DNA of 9,007 nt from an uncultured Muribaculaceae bacterium. GTDB lineage: Bacteria > Bacteroidota > Bacteroidia > Bacteroidales > Muribaculaceae. Within the stretch, counting starts at the first letter, position 1; the number at the start of each line of letters is the position of its first letter. A program made the translations under genes and the position numbers. The notes beneath the pieces are model-generated. The model was not told the origin of the DNA. It did not search any database and saw only the letters and a program-made list of their open reading frames with translations. Below are positions 1 through 7,363 of this stretch, piece by piece. The DNA is taken from assembly GCA_905209725.1 (NCBI GenBank), contig CAJLTZ010000089.1:1-9007 (forward strand). Direction: 5' to 3'.

Positions 1-80
1 AGAAAGATTTAGATTTACTATGTATTCCAAATTGTGTGTGATTATCAGTAATTTGTAATTTTATGATATTTCTTGAATGT

Positions 81-107
81 ATAGGTTCGAGAGCCTGTCT
101 CTCCGCA
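81..107 (+). other. tRNA-Ser 3'-end fragment, probable attachment-site scar
   Basis: The sequence reads like the T-arm and acceptor 3' strand of a bacterial tRNA-Ser: a GGTTCGA T-loop motif, a CCTGT half-stem that can pair with ATAGG, then CTCTCCG followed by CA. The loop between the half-stems is 8 nt instead of 7, so the T-arm is not perfect. No D-arm, anticodon arm or 5' acceptor strand lies in the AT-rich 80 bases before it. A tRNA-like terminator follows within 4 bases. A lone tRNA 3' end next to its terminator is what a tyrosine-recombinase element leaves at one end after integrating into a tRNA gene. On that reading the element lies to the left of the window and the sequence to the right is the host side. 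It could also be a chance or degenerate tRNA remnant. Confidence 0.5.
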
Positions 108-110
108 ATA

Positions 111-137
111 AAGCCTGATAATCAGGCTTTTGTTGTA
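111..137 (+). terminator. Rho-independent terminator after the tRNA fragment
   Basis: A perfect inverted repeat AAGCCTGA (111-118) and TCAGGCTT (122-129) with a 3-nt TAA loop is followed by a T-rich run (TTTGTTGT). This compact hairpin directly behind a tRNA 3' end is the usual arrangement for tRNA transcription termination, and it supports reading 81-107 as a tRNA end. Confidence 0.7.
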
Positions 138-139
138 TC

Positions 140-184
140 TACACCCATTTTACACCCAAATCCTGTAAAGTTGGGTGTTTTTAT
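140..184 (+). repeat. TACACCCA direct and inverted repeat cluster with terminator-like hairpin
   Basis: TACACCCA occurs at 140-147 and again at 151-158, an 11-bp period. An inverted copy, TTGGGTGT, lies at 171-178. ACACCCAA (152-159) pairs perfectly with 171-178 across an 11-nt loop, and TTTTTAT follows, so this can act as a second plus-strand terminator. Phased direct copies plus an inverted copy beside a tRNA end also look like recombinase or regulator binding sites. The sequence alone does not decide between these. Confidence 0.45.
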
Positions 185-388
185 AGATTCTTAACTGTAC
201 GAGCTGGTCAAAAAACAAACGGCTTTAACATTTCAGGCACAACTCGGCTTCCCATTACGCCTACCCTTCCTTCTTTTTGCCCAGCATCTATATACTGGTT
301 TAGGTTTAGTCGGGCATATATAAAGCCCGAACCAAACCAACCCAATAAGATGCCTTTTGAAAGCAAGGCCAAAGTTAGAACTACGAGT
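185..388. other. Gene-free stretch with one hairpin (303-338)
   Basis: I see no credible coding region here. The one clear structure is a stem formed by TCGGGC (310-315) and GCCCGA (325-330) around an AT-rich 9-nt loop. It is extended outward by GGTTT (303-307) pairing with AAACC (334-338) across a small asymmetric internal loop. There is no U-tract on either side, so it is not a standard terminator. Its role is unknown. Confidence 0.4.
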
Positions 389-430
389 AAAATACGCCTC
401 GAATTAAGTACGGCTACTAATTCGAGGCGT
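389..430 (-). terminator. Intrinsic terminator of the three-gene operon
   Basis: A perfect 13-bp inverted repeat pairs 394-406 (ACGCCTCGAATTA) with 418-430 around an 11-nt loop. On the minus strand the stem is followed by ATTTTACTC. It begins 17 bases after the stop codon of the BIG2 protein gene, where the transcript of the operon should end. The stem is strong enough that it may also stop plus-strand transcription coming from the left. Confidence 0.8.
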
Positions 431-447
431 TAGAAGGAAAGATGCTA

Positions 448-3400
448 TTAACGGACTGCGAGCTTCAGTGAATATTTACCTAAAGACAGGATGTAGATGC
501 CGGATTGTTCTACTGTGATTTGAATGGGCTGTCCGGAATAAGTGAAGGTTCTTACTCGTCCATCCAAATCGATTAGCCGCACTGTAGTGCCCGAACTCAA
601 ATCGTCAACCGAAATTGTCCTGCCATCAATAAGCACATCAGCTTCATCAATTGTAATAGCTTCAACTCCGGAAATCCTACTTACTTTGATAAGACATTCA
701 TCCGTAGCCCAAGGATAATACTGCGTTCTCGCTATTATAGTAGACTCTCCTTCAGCTAAGGCCATGATTAATCCATCCTTATCAACACTTACTGAATTAG
801 TGTTGGAGGATTCCCAAACTATTGGCCCACTGTCAACAGCGTCAATTGGTTCGATTGTCGCCACAAGTTGGAATGTGTCATCTTTCTCCAAACTCAGATC
901 ATGCTCATTCAATGTTAAGCTTTTGGCGTATGTTGCAATTTTAATATGACACTGAGCAAAGACATCCGAACCATCTGCCGCACGACAAGTTGCAATTACT
1001 TCACCTCTTGCATGAGCATAAAATACATTGCCATAGAACGAGCCTAAACTTGGATTGGAGCTTTCCCAAACTAATTGTTTATCACTCGCATCATCAGGCG
1101 TAATTTCCGGTTTGAACTCATATTGTGTGCCTTTTTCTACAGTGATTTCCGATGGAATTGTTATGCTCTGAACATAGATGGGTTTGACCATAACAAGATA
1201 CGACTGAGTAATCCCGTTAGCCGTCGTTGCCGTCACATACGCCTCTCCCGGCTTTTGTCCAATCAGTACGCAAACACTATTGTCCCAATCCTGGATTTTG
1301 AGAATTGATTCGTCTGACACATTCCAGGTGATGGACTTATTGGTCGTTGTTACAGGACTTATCTGCGCATAAACACTGATTGTTTCCTTGTCCTTTATTT
1401 CCGATACGTCGGAAGAAAGAGCGATGTTTTCAGCCGGAGTTTCTATAATTGTCAACATTATTTTATCTGACACATTCCCGGCATTAGCATATATATCCAA
1501 AACGCCTAAATCAGAATGAGCTGTAACCAATCCGTTTTCGTCAACAGTGGCTCTGTATTCGGCGTTTGATGTCCAACGGACACTCTTGTCAGTTGCGTTC
1601 TCAGGCAGAACGGTCGCAGTCAATTGCAATGTCTCACCATCTTTCAAGTTTGTTGAGCCGTTGGCTGAAATTGTGATGGATTCAACCGATATTTCACTTA
1701 CAATTACTCTGATTGTATTGAAAACACCTGAGCCATCAGCTGCCAGCGCATCGATATCAACTTGTCCGGGAGCAATTCCGGTTACAATGCCGTTGTTGTC
1801 GACAACAGCAATATTTGAATCTTTGGATTCCCACGTCAGACTCTTGTTCGTGGCCGTTTCAGGATATACAATCGCATTTATCTGAGCTTGTTCACCTGTT
1901 CGGATTGAAATATATTCCTGTTCGAAATCAATACGATCCACCGGAGTCTCAACAACGGTGAACTCTACTATATCATACGGATATTCCGATTCGTTATCAG
2001 CAAATGCACCTGCCCAGCTTGTGCCGACTCCAACCGCTGTAACCAGACCATCTTCGGAAATATTCAATATCGCGGGAGATATTACTAACCATTTGATATT
2101 CTTATTAGTGGCGTTCTCGGGAAGTACTTTGGCCGATAATTTGGCTGTTTCTCCCACTTTTAATGTGGTAGGACCATCGTAATCAATGATTACCTCGGAA
2201 ATAGGAGTTGGGTGGACATATATCCTTGCCTCTGCTTTCAACTCTGTACCATCAGTAGTAGAGACTCGTACAACAGTATTACCTATGGCATTGGCGTGTA
2301 CAGTACCACTACTGTCGACCGAAGCAATACTTTCATCATCCGACCACCAGACGAGAGTCTTGTCAGTCGTATTTTCAGGTGTAATGACGGGTGATAAAGT
2401 ATATTCTTCTCCAACCTTAAGGTCAATATCAGTATGGAAAAGTATCAGCGATTCAGCACGAATCGGCTCGACTGTAATTTCCACACCCGCTGATTTATCT
2501 CCGGCAGTGGCTTTGATTGAAGCATTGCCGACGGAAACAGCAGTGACAAGACCGGAATTTGTGACTGTGGCGACCGTAACGTCCGACGACGTCCAGACTA
2601 CAGTCTTGTCAGTGGCGTTTTCAGGGAGGACGGTTGCATTAAGCTGAAGCGATTGTCCGGGTTTAAGCGTGGTAGAACCGTTGGCGGTTACAGATACGCT
2701 TTCAACAGGGGTCGGGACAACTGTAACTTTACACGTCGCTGACACACCTGAACCGTCATTGGCAGTAACAGTGATGTCAGTCTCTCCCATGGCAACGGCG
2801 ATAATGTTGCCGTTGCCGTCAACAGTGGCGACTGCTGTATTGGAAGAAGACCATTTAAGTGATTTGTCTGTTGCATCCACCGGATTAACTACGGCTTGCA
2901 CTTTTATAGTCTGATTGACTTTGAGTGATAATTCCTGAGGAACAACATCTATTGAACTTACCAGAGTCGGTAAGACTGTGATATAGACGAGATCCTGCTG
3001 TCCGGCAGAGTTTGTTGCGCTAATCCAATTGTTCTCAACCGGCGCCACTGCTGTTGCCAAACCATTCGCATCTATAGTAACACCAGCGGTTTGAGACATC
3101 CACGACACAGACTTGTCTGTAGCGTCATGTGGGAGAACAGTTGCACTAAACTGAACGGTTTCACCAATTCGCAATGTAAAAGGGCCTTTAGGCTCAACAC
3201 TGATACTTTCAGCAGGGGTCGCGCCAACTTTAATATGGCACGATGCGATTTTATTCGAGCCATCTGCGGTGGTGGCAGTAATTTCACATTCTCCAAGTGC
3301 ATGAGCAGTAACCAGCCCCTCTGAATTTACTGTCGCAATATCCTCATTTGAGGAAATCCATGTAACAGATTTATCGGTGGTAGTTTCAGGAGTGAAAGAT

Positions 3401-5274
3401 GCGGTCAATTGAATTGTTCCCGAGACTTTCAGGGCTGCCGTCGTTCTATTAAGGGCTATTGCTTCGGCTAGCGTTGAAATTACCGTAATGGATAATGTAG
3501 CTTCTTTGGCGCCCGATTTCGCGGATATAGTGGCTGTTCCAACCTGTTTCGCCGTGACTAATCCATTTTCGTCAACTGATGCTATCTCTGAATTGCTTGA
3601 TGACCATGATACAGATTTATCGGTTGTCGTTTCAGGTGTTATAATAGCTGTTAGCTGAACCGTCTGCAAAGCCTTCAATGTAGTCGAGCCATTTGCCTCG
3701 ATAGTAATGCCTTCTATAGGCGTAGGAACAACGGCAACACAACATTCTGCGACCACATTGCTACCATCGGTAGAAGTTGCTGTCACAATGGCTTCACCAA
3801 CAGAGTTAGCTGTAACATTGCCATTAATATCCACAGATGCGACTGCATTGTCGGACGATGCCCATGCGATGGTTTTATTTGTGGCATTTTCGGGCGTGAC
3901 TGTAGCTGCTAATGTTACCGTTTCGGTCGCTTTCAGAGAAACCGCGTCTGGATTTAATACGATTGAACTTACAGGAGTAGGGATAACATTAAATGTCATG
4001 TAGGCGGACTTCCCATTGGATGTGGTCGCGCTTACCCATGCTTCTCCCAATCCTACTGCCTTCAATAACCCTTCAGGACTAACCGAGAGGACCTCAGCGT
4101 TTTGAACTTGCCACGTCACACTCTTGTCTGTGGCATCTTCGGGAAGTACGATGGCTGATAACTGTGCAGTCTGACCGACGTGGAGCGATGAGGATCCATT
4201 GTATTCAATAGATACACTCTCTGCCGGTGTTGGTATAATATTTACTTTAACACTGGCGGAAAGCGAAGATCCGTCCATGGTTGAGATAATGACCTCAGTT
4301 TCTCCAAGTCCAACGCCGGTTATCAAACCATTATTGTCAACAGTTGCTATGGTTTCATTAGCCGAACTATATGATACCGCTTTATTTGTGGTGGTATTCG
4401 GCGCAATTGTGACTGCTATATTTCCACTTTCTCCAACTTTGAGAGTGATTGACTGGGGAAAAACAGACAGTGATTCAGCCAGTGTCGGAATAACAGTCAT
4501 TGTGATTGTTGCCGTTTGTCCTGCGCTATTCGTGGCCGTTATAATGGCTTCGCCAACAGATATTGCCGTTGCCAAACCATTAGAATTTATTGCAATAATG
4601 TTGGAGTCGCTTGAAGTCCATGTGACGGTCTTGTCAGTGGCATTTTCCGGAAGAACGGTTGCCTCGAGCTGTAGAGTTTCCGCTACTTTCAGATTAGCTT
4701 GATTAAGATTCAATGAAATCGATGTGGCTGGGATGTCTAAAACCACCTCACCCGACTGCGTGGAACACGCTATTTCTTGATTATCGAATGTTATAAATGC
4801 TTCGGAAACATTAATCTTTCCACCTTTGAAATCTGGAGCAGCCTTTACTTTGAAATAACAGAGAATGCCTTCCTTAAAGATGTTGCCGGACTTAGTGCCA
4901 AAACCCAATATAGATAGCGTTGTCCCGATTGCATTGGAAGTAATCTGATAACCGGAAGAATACTCATCTCCTAAAACAGCATACCCACTGGTATCCTTAA
5001 CATATTCCAATCCTTCCGGGAGTATTATTTTGGCTTGAAAACCACGGACATCTAAATCGTTAATAAAATGCAGAATAATAGGAACGGTCGCAACCGCTTC
5101 CGAATGAATTGCTACATCCCCGATTTGAAACTGAGGTTCTGCGTCAGAAACCCCGGCATTCTTCTCTGTGCCAGTCAAAAGCATCCCGTTCCCGTAGCTT
5201 TCTTTACGGCCAAAAGCCGATAAAGGCAGCGTAAGAAGAAAGAATATGTATAACAGCTTCCTTAACGTTCTCAT
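448..5274 (-). CDS. Giant exported BIG2-repeat surface protein with N-terminal cohesin-like domain
   Basis: This 1608-residue protein is probably a cell-surface stalk or adhesin. Residues 1-22 form a Sec signal peptide (basic start, core LLYIFFLLTLPL, likely cleavage after SAFG), with no lipobox. Residues about 48-181 look like a cohesin-type beta-sandwich: strands resembling VPIILHFIND and GFQAKIILPEGLEYV near the start, and GILCYFKVKAAPDFKGGKI near the end. Residues 183-1534 hold 16 tandem bacterial Ig-like group 2 domains of 81-88 residues, each with a variant of the core LPENATDKSVTWTSS...VDxNGLVTA...G...I.AT. Residues 1535-1608 resemble a Por/type IX secretion tail (V..IDLDGRV...SGIYILSLGKYSLKLAVR). 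No catalytic motif is visible. The ATG overlaps the stop of the upstream gene as ATGA, and no strong ribosome site precedes it, so translation is probably coupled. BIG2, signal peptide and tail are clear; the cohesin-like call is by pattern only. The ligand is unknown. Confidence 0.93.
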   Translation of the reverse strand: MRTLRKLLYIFFLLTLPLSAFGRKESYGNGMLLTGTEKNAGVSDAEPQFQIGDVAIHSEAVATVPIILHFINDLDVRGFQAKIILPEGLEYVKDTSGYAVLGDEYSSGYQITSNAIGTTLSILGFGTKSGNIFKEGILCYFKVKAAPDFKGGKINVSEAFITFDNQEIACSTQSGEVVLDIPATSISLNLNQANLKVAETLQLEATVLPENATDKTVTWTSSDSNIIAINSNGLATAISVGEAIITATNSAGQTATITMTVIPTLAESLSVFPQSITLKVGESGNIAVTIAPNTTTNKAVSYSSANETIATVDNNGLITGVGLGETEVIISTMDGSSLSASVKVNIIPTPAESVSIEYNGSSSLHVGQTAQLSAIVLPEDATDKSVTWQVQNAEVLSVSPEGLLKAVGLGEAWVSATTSNGKSAYMTFNVIPTPVSSIVLNPDAVSLKATETVTLAATVTPENATNKTIAWASSDNAVASVDINGNVTANSVGEAIVTATSTDGSNVVAECCVAVVPTPIEGITIEANGSTTLKALQTVQLTAIITPETTTDKSVSWSSSNSEIASVDENGLVTAKQVGTATISAKSGAKEATLSITVISTLAEAIALNRTTAALKVSGTIQLTASFTPETTTDKSVTWISSNEDIATVNSEGLVTAHALGECEITATTADGSNKIASCHIKVGATPAESISVEPKGPFTLRIGETVQFSATVLPHDATDKSVSWMSQTAGVTIDANGLATAVAPVENNWISATNSAGQQDLVYITVLPTLVSSIDVVPQELSLKVNQTIKVQAVVNPVDATDKSLKWSSSNTAVATVDGNGNIIAVAMGETDITVTANDGSGVSATCKVTVVPTPVESVSVTANGSTTLKPGQSLQLNATVLPENATDKTVVWTSSDVTVATVTNSGLVTAVSVGNASIKATAGDKSAGVEITVEPIRAESLILFHTDIDLKVGEEYTLSPVITPENTTDKTLVWWSDDESIASVDSSGTVHANAIGNTVVRVSTTDGTELKAEARIYVHPTPISEVIIDYDGPTTLKVGETAKLSAKVLPENATNKNIKWLVISPAILNISEDGLVTAVGVGTSWAGAFADNESEYPYDIVEFTVVETPVDRIDFEQEYISIRTGEQAQINAIVYPETATNKSLTWESKDSNIAVVDNNGIVTGIAPGQVDIDALAADGSGVFNTIRVIVSEISVESITISANGSTNLKDGETLQLTATVLPENATDKSVRWTSNAEYRATVDENGLVTAHSDLGVLDIYANAGNVSDKIMLTIIETPAENIALSSDVSEIKDKETISVYAQISPVTTTNKSITWNVSDESILKIQDWDNSVCVLIGQKPGEAYVTATTANGITQSYLVMVKPIYVQSITIPSEITVEKGTQYEFKPEITPDDASDKQLVWESSNPSLGSFYGNVFYAHARGEVIATCRAADGSDVFAQCHIKIATYAKSLTLNEHDLSLEKDDTFQLVATIEPIDAVDSGPIVWESSNTNSVSVDKDGLIMALAEGESTIIARTQYYPWATDECLIKVSRISGVEAITIDEADVLIDGRTISVDDLSSGTTVRLIDLDGRVRTFTYSGQPIQITVEQSGIYILSLGKYSLKLAVR
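673..4728 (-). repeat. Array of 16 BIG2 domains in an alternating two-type pattern
   Basis: The array covers residues 183-1534. Domains 1-13 alternate. Odd domains (A) mostly have NGSTTLK-type starts, LPENATDK cores and ends such as GxSAxxxITVIPT. Even domains (B) have SLKV-type starts, more frequent TTDK cores and a DGS..A.C.V.V ending. The codons for the DKS/DKT motif of A domains 1, 3, 5, 7, 9, 11 and 13 lie near 4630, 4123, 3616, 3112, 2605, 2101 and 1585, a spacing of 504-516 bp, which equals two domains. Domains 14-16 diverge and break the register: 14 lacks DGS, while 15 has it. Single cysteines or a CC pair occur in B domains 4, 6 and 8 and in 15 and 16. Confidence 0.85.
5271..5274 (-). 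promoter_or_regulatory. ATGA stop-start overlap (translational coupling)
   Basis: On the minus strand the TGA stop of the 693-residue gene (5271-5273) overlaps the ATG of the 1608-residue gene (5272-5274) as ATGA. The bases before it are AT-rich with no clear Shine-Dalgarno motif. Reinitiation by ribosomes finishing the upstream gene would keep the two products in a linked ratio, as expected for partners. Confidence 0.75.
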
Positions 5275-7352
5275 TTATCAACTATTAATTTGGTTTTGTA
5301 TGAGTCAATTGCTACGATATATAGACCGGGAGCAAGACTTATGGAATAATCATCGGAAACGATTACAGAGCGATAAACTGTTTTGCCGGAGATGTCGTAT
5401 ACATTCAGTTGCTTACCAATCGCATCGCTGATATGTAAGTATCCATCTCTGCATGATAAATTATATGGCTCCAAATCAACAGAATCAATATTGGAAGTAA
5501 CCCCGAGAGCAATCACATCAGCAAGATTATATTCCAAAGCATTCGGGGCAGCTGCAATAATATTTTTAATCTCGATTTCTGTAGTATTGTCGACGTCCAA
5601 CCATAATATCTTCTTGCTTTTATCGATTGTCGCACTCTCCATTGAGAATATGATGACACGGACTGTATCGTCATTAATCTGCGATACAGTCAGGCTATGA
5701 GTCGCTTCAAGCGAATTATCAAGAATTATATCTTCCGGGCGTATACCATCAGCGTGAATATCACACTGAAGCGCCGTTACATCATAGTCGCAGGCAATGG
5801 CTATTCCACTAATGTCGTTGTTGGGGCGAGAAACCATCAATTCACCATTGGTCTTTGCCGACGCTCTGGATTTAACCTCTGAAATCGCATCCACATCATC
5901 AGGATAATATTTCGATACCGCATCAATGATCTGCGTTACATCAATCAGCGAAACTCTATTGTCAAGATTCATGTCGCCGCAAATTTCATCAAACGTACCA
6001 GCCGGTTCAATCCCTATTATATAATTGGCATCGGCTACAGCATCAGACACCGTTATCTTCTCGCTATGATTAACATCACCGATTTCATAGATATTAGAAT
6101 ATCTCAACCAGCCACTACTGCATCTATACGTCACACCACTGCCTGCGGGAACGCGAATAATTATATCGGTATTGGAGGGGAGCGAAGTAGATAAAAATAA
6201 TGGCGGTTCTGGATTTAAACTTTTAATCGATTCAAAATTGTCACAACCCTTGAACGCACTATCATCAATTGATGTCACCGATTTGCCAATTGTCAGCGAG
6301 CCGGTAAAGCCGCCACAATCGTAGAAAGCATTTTTTCCGATTGTTTCTACCGAACCACCTATGGTCAGCGAGCCGGTGAAACCGCTACAATTGTAGAATG
6401 CTTTATCTCCAATCGATATAACCGATTCGGGAATTGTCAGTGAGCCAATGAAACCACTACAATCATAGAACGCGTTTTCTCCGATTCTTTCCACCGAATT
6501 GCCAATTGTCAGCGAGCCGGTAAAACCACTACAATCATAGAACGCATTTTTCCCGATTCTCTCCACCGAATTTGGAATTGCCAGCGGACCGGTGAGGCCG
6601 CTACAGCCATCAAACGCCCCATCTCCAATTGATATAACCGAATTGCCAATTGTCAGCGTACCGGTGAAACCGCTACAGCCCCTGAACGCATTTCCTCCGA
6701 TTTCCGTCACCGAATTTGGAATTGTCAGCGAGCCAGTGAGACCATCACAAAAATTGAAAGCAGAACCTCCAATTGATATGACTGATTCGGGAATTACTAG
6801 CGAACCGGTGAGACTCCAACAATTCAGGAAAGCACCGTTTCCAATTGATTTTACAGATTCGGGAATCGTCAGCGGACCAGTAAAGTTCCAACAACCATCG
6901 AAAGCATTATTTCCAATTGATATCACGGATGAGGGAATTGTAAGTGGACCGGTGAAGCTGCGACAATGATAGAAAGCATCATTTCCGATCGATGTCACCG
7001 AATTACCAATTATCAGCGGACCGGTGAAGCCGCTACAATTATAGAATGCTTTATCACCAATTGATGTTACCGATTCAGGAATTTTCAGTGATCCGGTGAG
7101 ATAGCTACAGCCAGAGAATGCAGATTCGCCGATTCCGACCACCGTATAGCGTGTCCCATTATATGAAATCTCTGTTGGTATTGTCAGACCCCTGAGGTTT
7201 GGGTTATTATGACCGGTCAATACCGCTGTCGGATATTGAAGATTATACGTAAAATTTCCGACCGTTACATCTATAGTGGCAGAAGACGCGTTGAATGCTG
7301 CAAGAAAGGCAATAATGGAAACGCATACGACACGTAGGATACTTTTCATCAT
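5271..7352 (-). CDS. Exported BspA-like LRR protein with dockerin and cohesin-like modules
   Basis: This 693-residue protein is probably a surface adhesin or scaffold component. Residues 1-25 form a Sec signal peptide (VVCVSIIAFLAAF core, cleavage near NASSA). Residues about 54-86 hold a divergent first leucine-rich repeat, and residues 87-374 hold twelve exact 24-residue LRR_5 (BspA/TpLRR) units of the form GSLTIPxSVxSIGxxAFxxCSGFT. A cap follows (375-424, with VPAGSGVTYRCSSGW). Residues 425-484 are a type I dockerin-like pair of calcium loops: D426, N428, S430, T434, D437 and D460, N462, D464, S468, D471, each ahead of a helix. Residues about 512-620 resemble a cohesin-like beta domain, and 640-693 a Por/type IX-like sorting tail (LNVYDISGKTVYRS...PGLYIVAID). 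It starts 11 bp after the membrane-protein gene and overlaps the BIG2 gene by ATGA. Met2 is an alternative start. LRR, dockerin and tail are well supported; the binding partner is inferred. Confidence 0.93.
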   Translation of the reverse strand: MMKSILRVVCVSIIAFLAAFNASSATIDVTVGNFTYNLQYPTAVLTGHNNPNLRGLTIPTEISYNGTRYTVVGIGESAFSGCSYLTGSLKIPESVTSIGDKAFYNCSGFTGPLIIGNSVTSIGNDAFYHCRSFTGPLTIPSSVISIGNNAFDGCWNFTGPLTIPESVKSIGNGAFLNCWSLTGSLVIPESVISIGGSAFNFCDGLTGSLTIPNSVTEIGGNAFRGCSGFTGTLTIGNSVISIGDGAFDGCSGLTGPLAIPNSVERIGKNAFYDCSGFTGSLTIGNSVERIGENAFYDCSGFIGSLTIPESVISIGDKAFYNCSGFTGSLTIGGSVETIGKNAFYDCGGFTGSLTIGKSVTSIDDSAFKGCDNFESIKSLNPEPPLFLSTSLPSNTDIIIRVPAGSGVTYRCSSGWLRYSNIYEIGDVNHSEKITVSDAVADANYIIGIEPAGTFDEICGDMNLDNRVSLIDVTQIIDAVSKYYPDDVDAISEVKSRASAKTNGELMVSRPNNDISGIAIACDYDVTALQCDIHADGIRPEDIILDNSLEATHSLTVSQINDDTVRVIIFSMESATIDKSKKILWLDVDNTTEIEIKNIIAAAPNALEYNLADVIALGVTSNIDSVDLEPYNLSCRDGYLHISDAIGKQLNVYDISGKTVYRSVIVSDDYSISLAPGLYIVAIDSYKTKLIVDK
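6231..7094 (-). repeat. Twelve 72-bp units encoding 24-residue leucine-rich repeats
   Basis: The units are in perfect 72-bp phase with no insertion or deletion over 864 bp. Invariant or nearly invariant positions are Gly1, Leu3, Ile5, Ser8, Val9, Ile12, Ala16, Phe17 and Cys20. IP and IG alternate irregularly at positions 5-6. Adjacent units beginning near 6451 and 6523 are about 85 percent identical at the DNA level, which suggests fairly recent duplication. Unequal crossing-over could change the copy number without breaking the frame. Confidence 0.9.
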
Positions 7353-7363
7353 ATAGGTAAGAG

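Noticed and set aside
1..110. A complete tRNA gene at the left end
   Set aside because: Only the T-arm and acceptor 3' strand can be found. The preceding AT-rich sequence gives no matching 5' acceptor strand, D-arm or anticodon arm.
2186..2647. 153-codon plus-strand open frame, also antisense to the BIG2 array
   Set aside because: Same cause: an antisense frame kept open by the repeated codon pattern, with no independent start signal or recognisable product.
4199..4702. 167-codon open frame on the plus strand inside the BIG2 gene
   Set aside because: It is antisense to the repeat array. Similar plus-strand frames recur at other domains because the repeats share codon patterns, and the translation shows no domain, only Thr/Ser/Val-rich shadow sequence.
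6592..6969. 125-codon plus-strand frame with repeated PPI-type units
   Set aside because: It is the antisense image of the 72-bp LRR repeats, so its periodicity comes from the real minus-strand gene.
6231..7094. Regular 72-bp repeats as a CRISPR array
   Set aside because: The repeats are directly adjacent without unique spacers, are imperfect, and translate as LRR_5 units; there are no cas genes.
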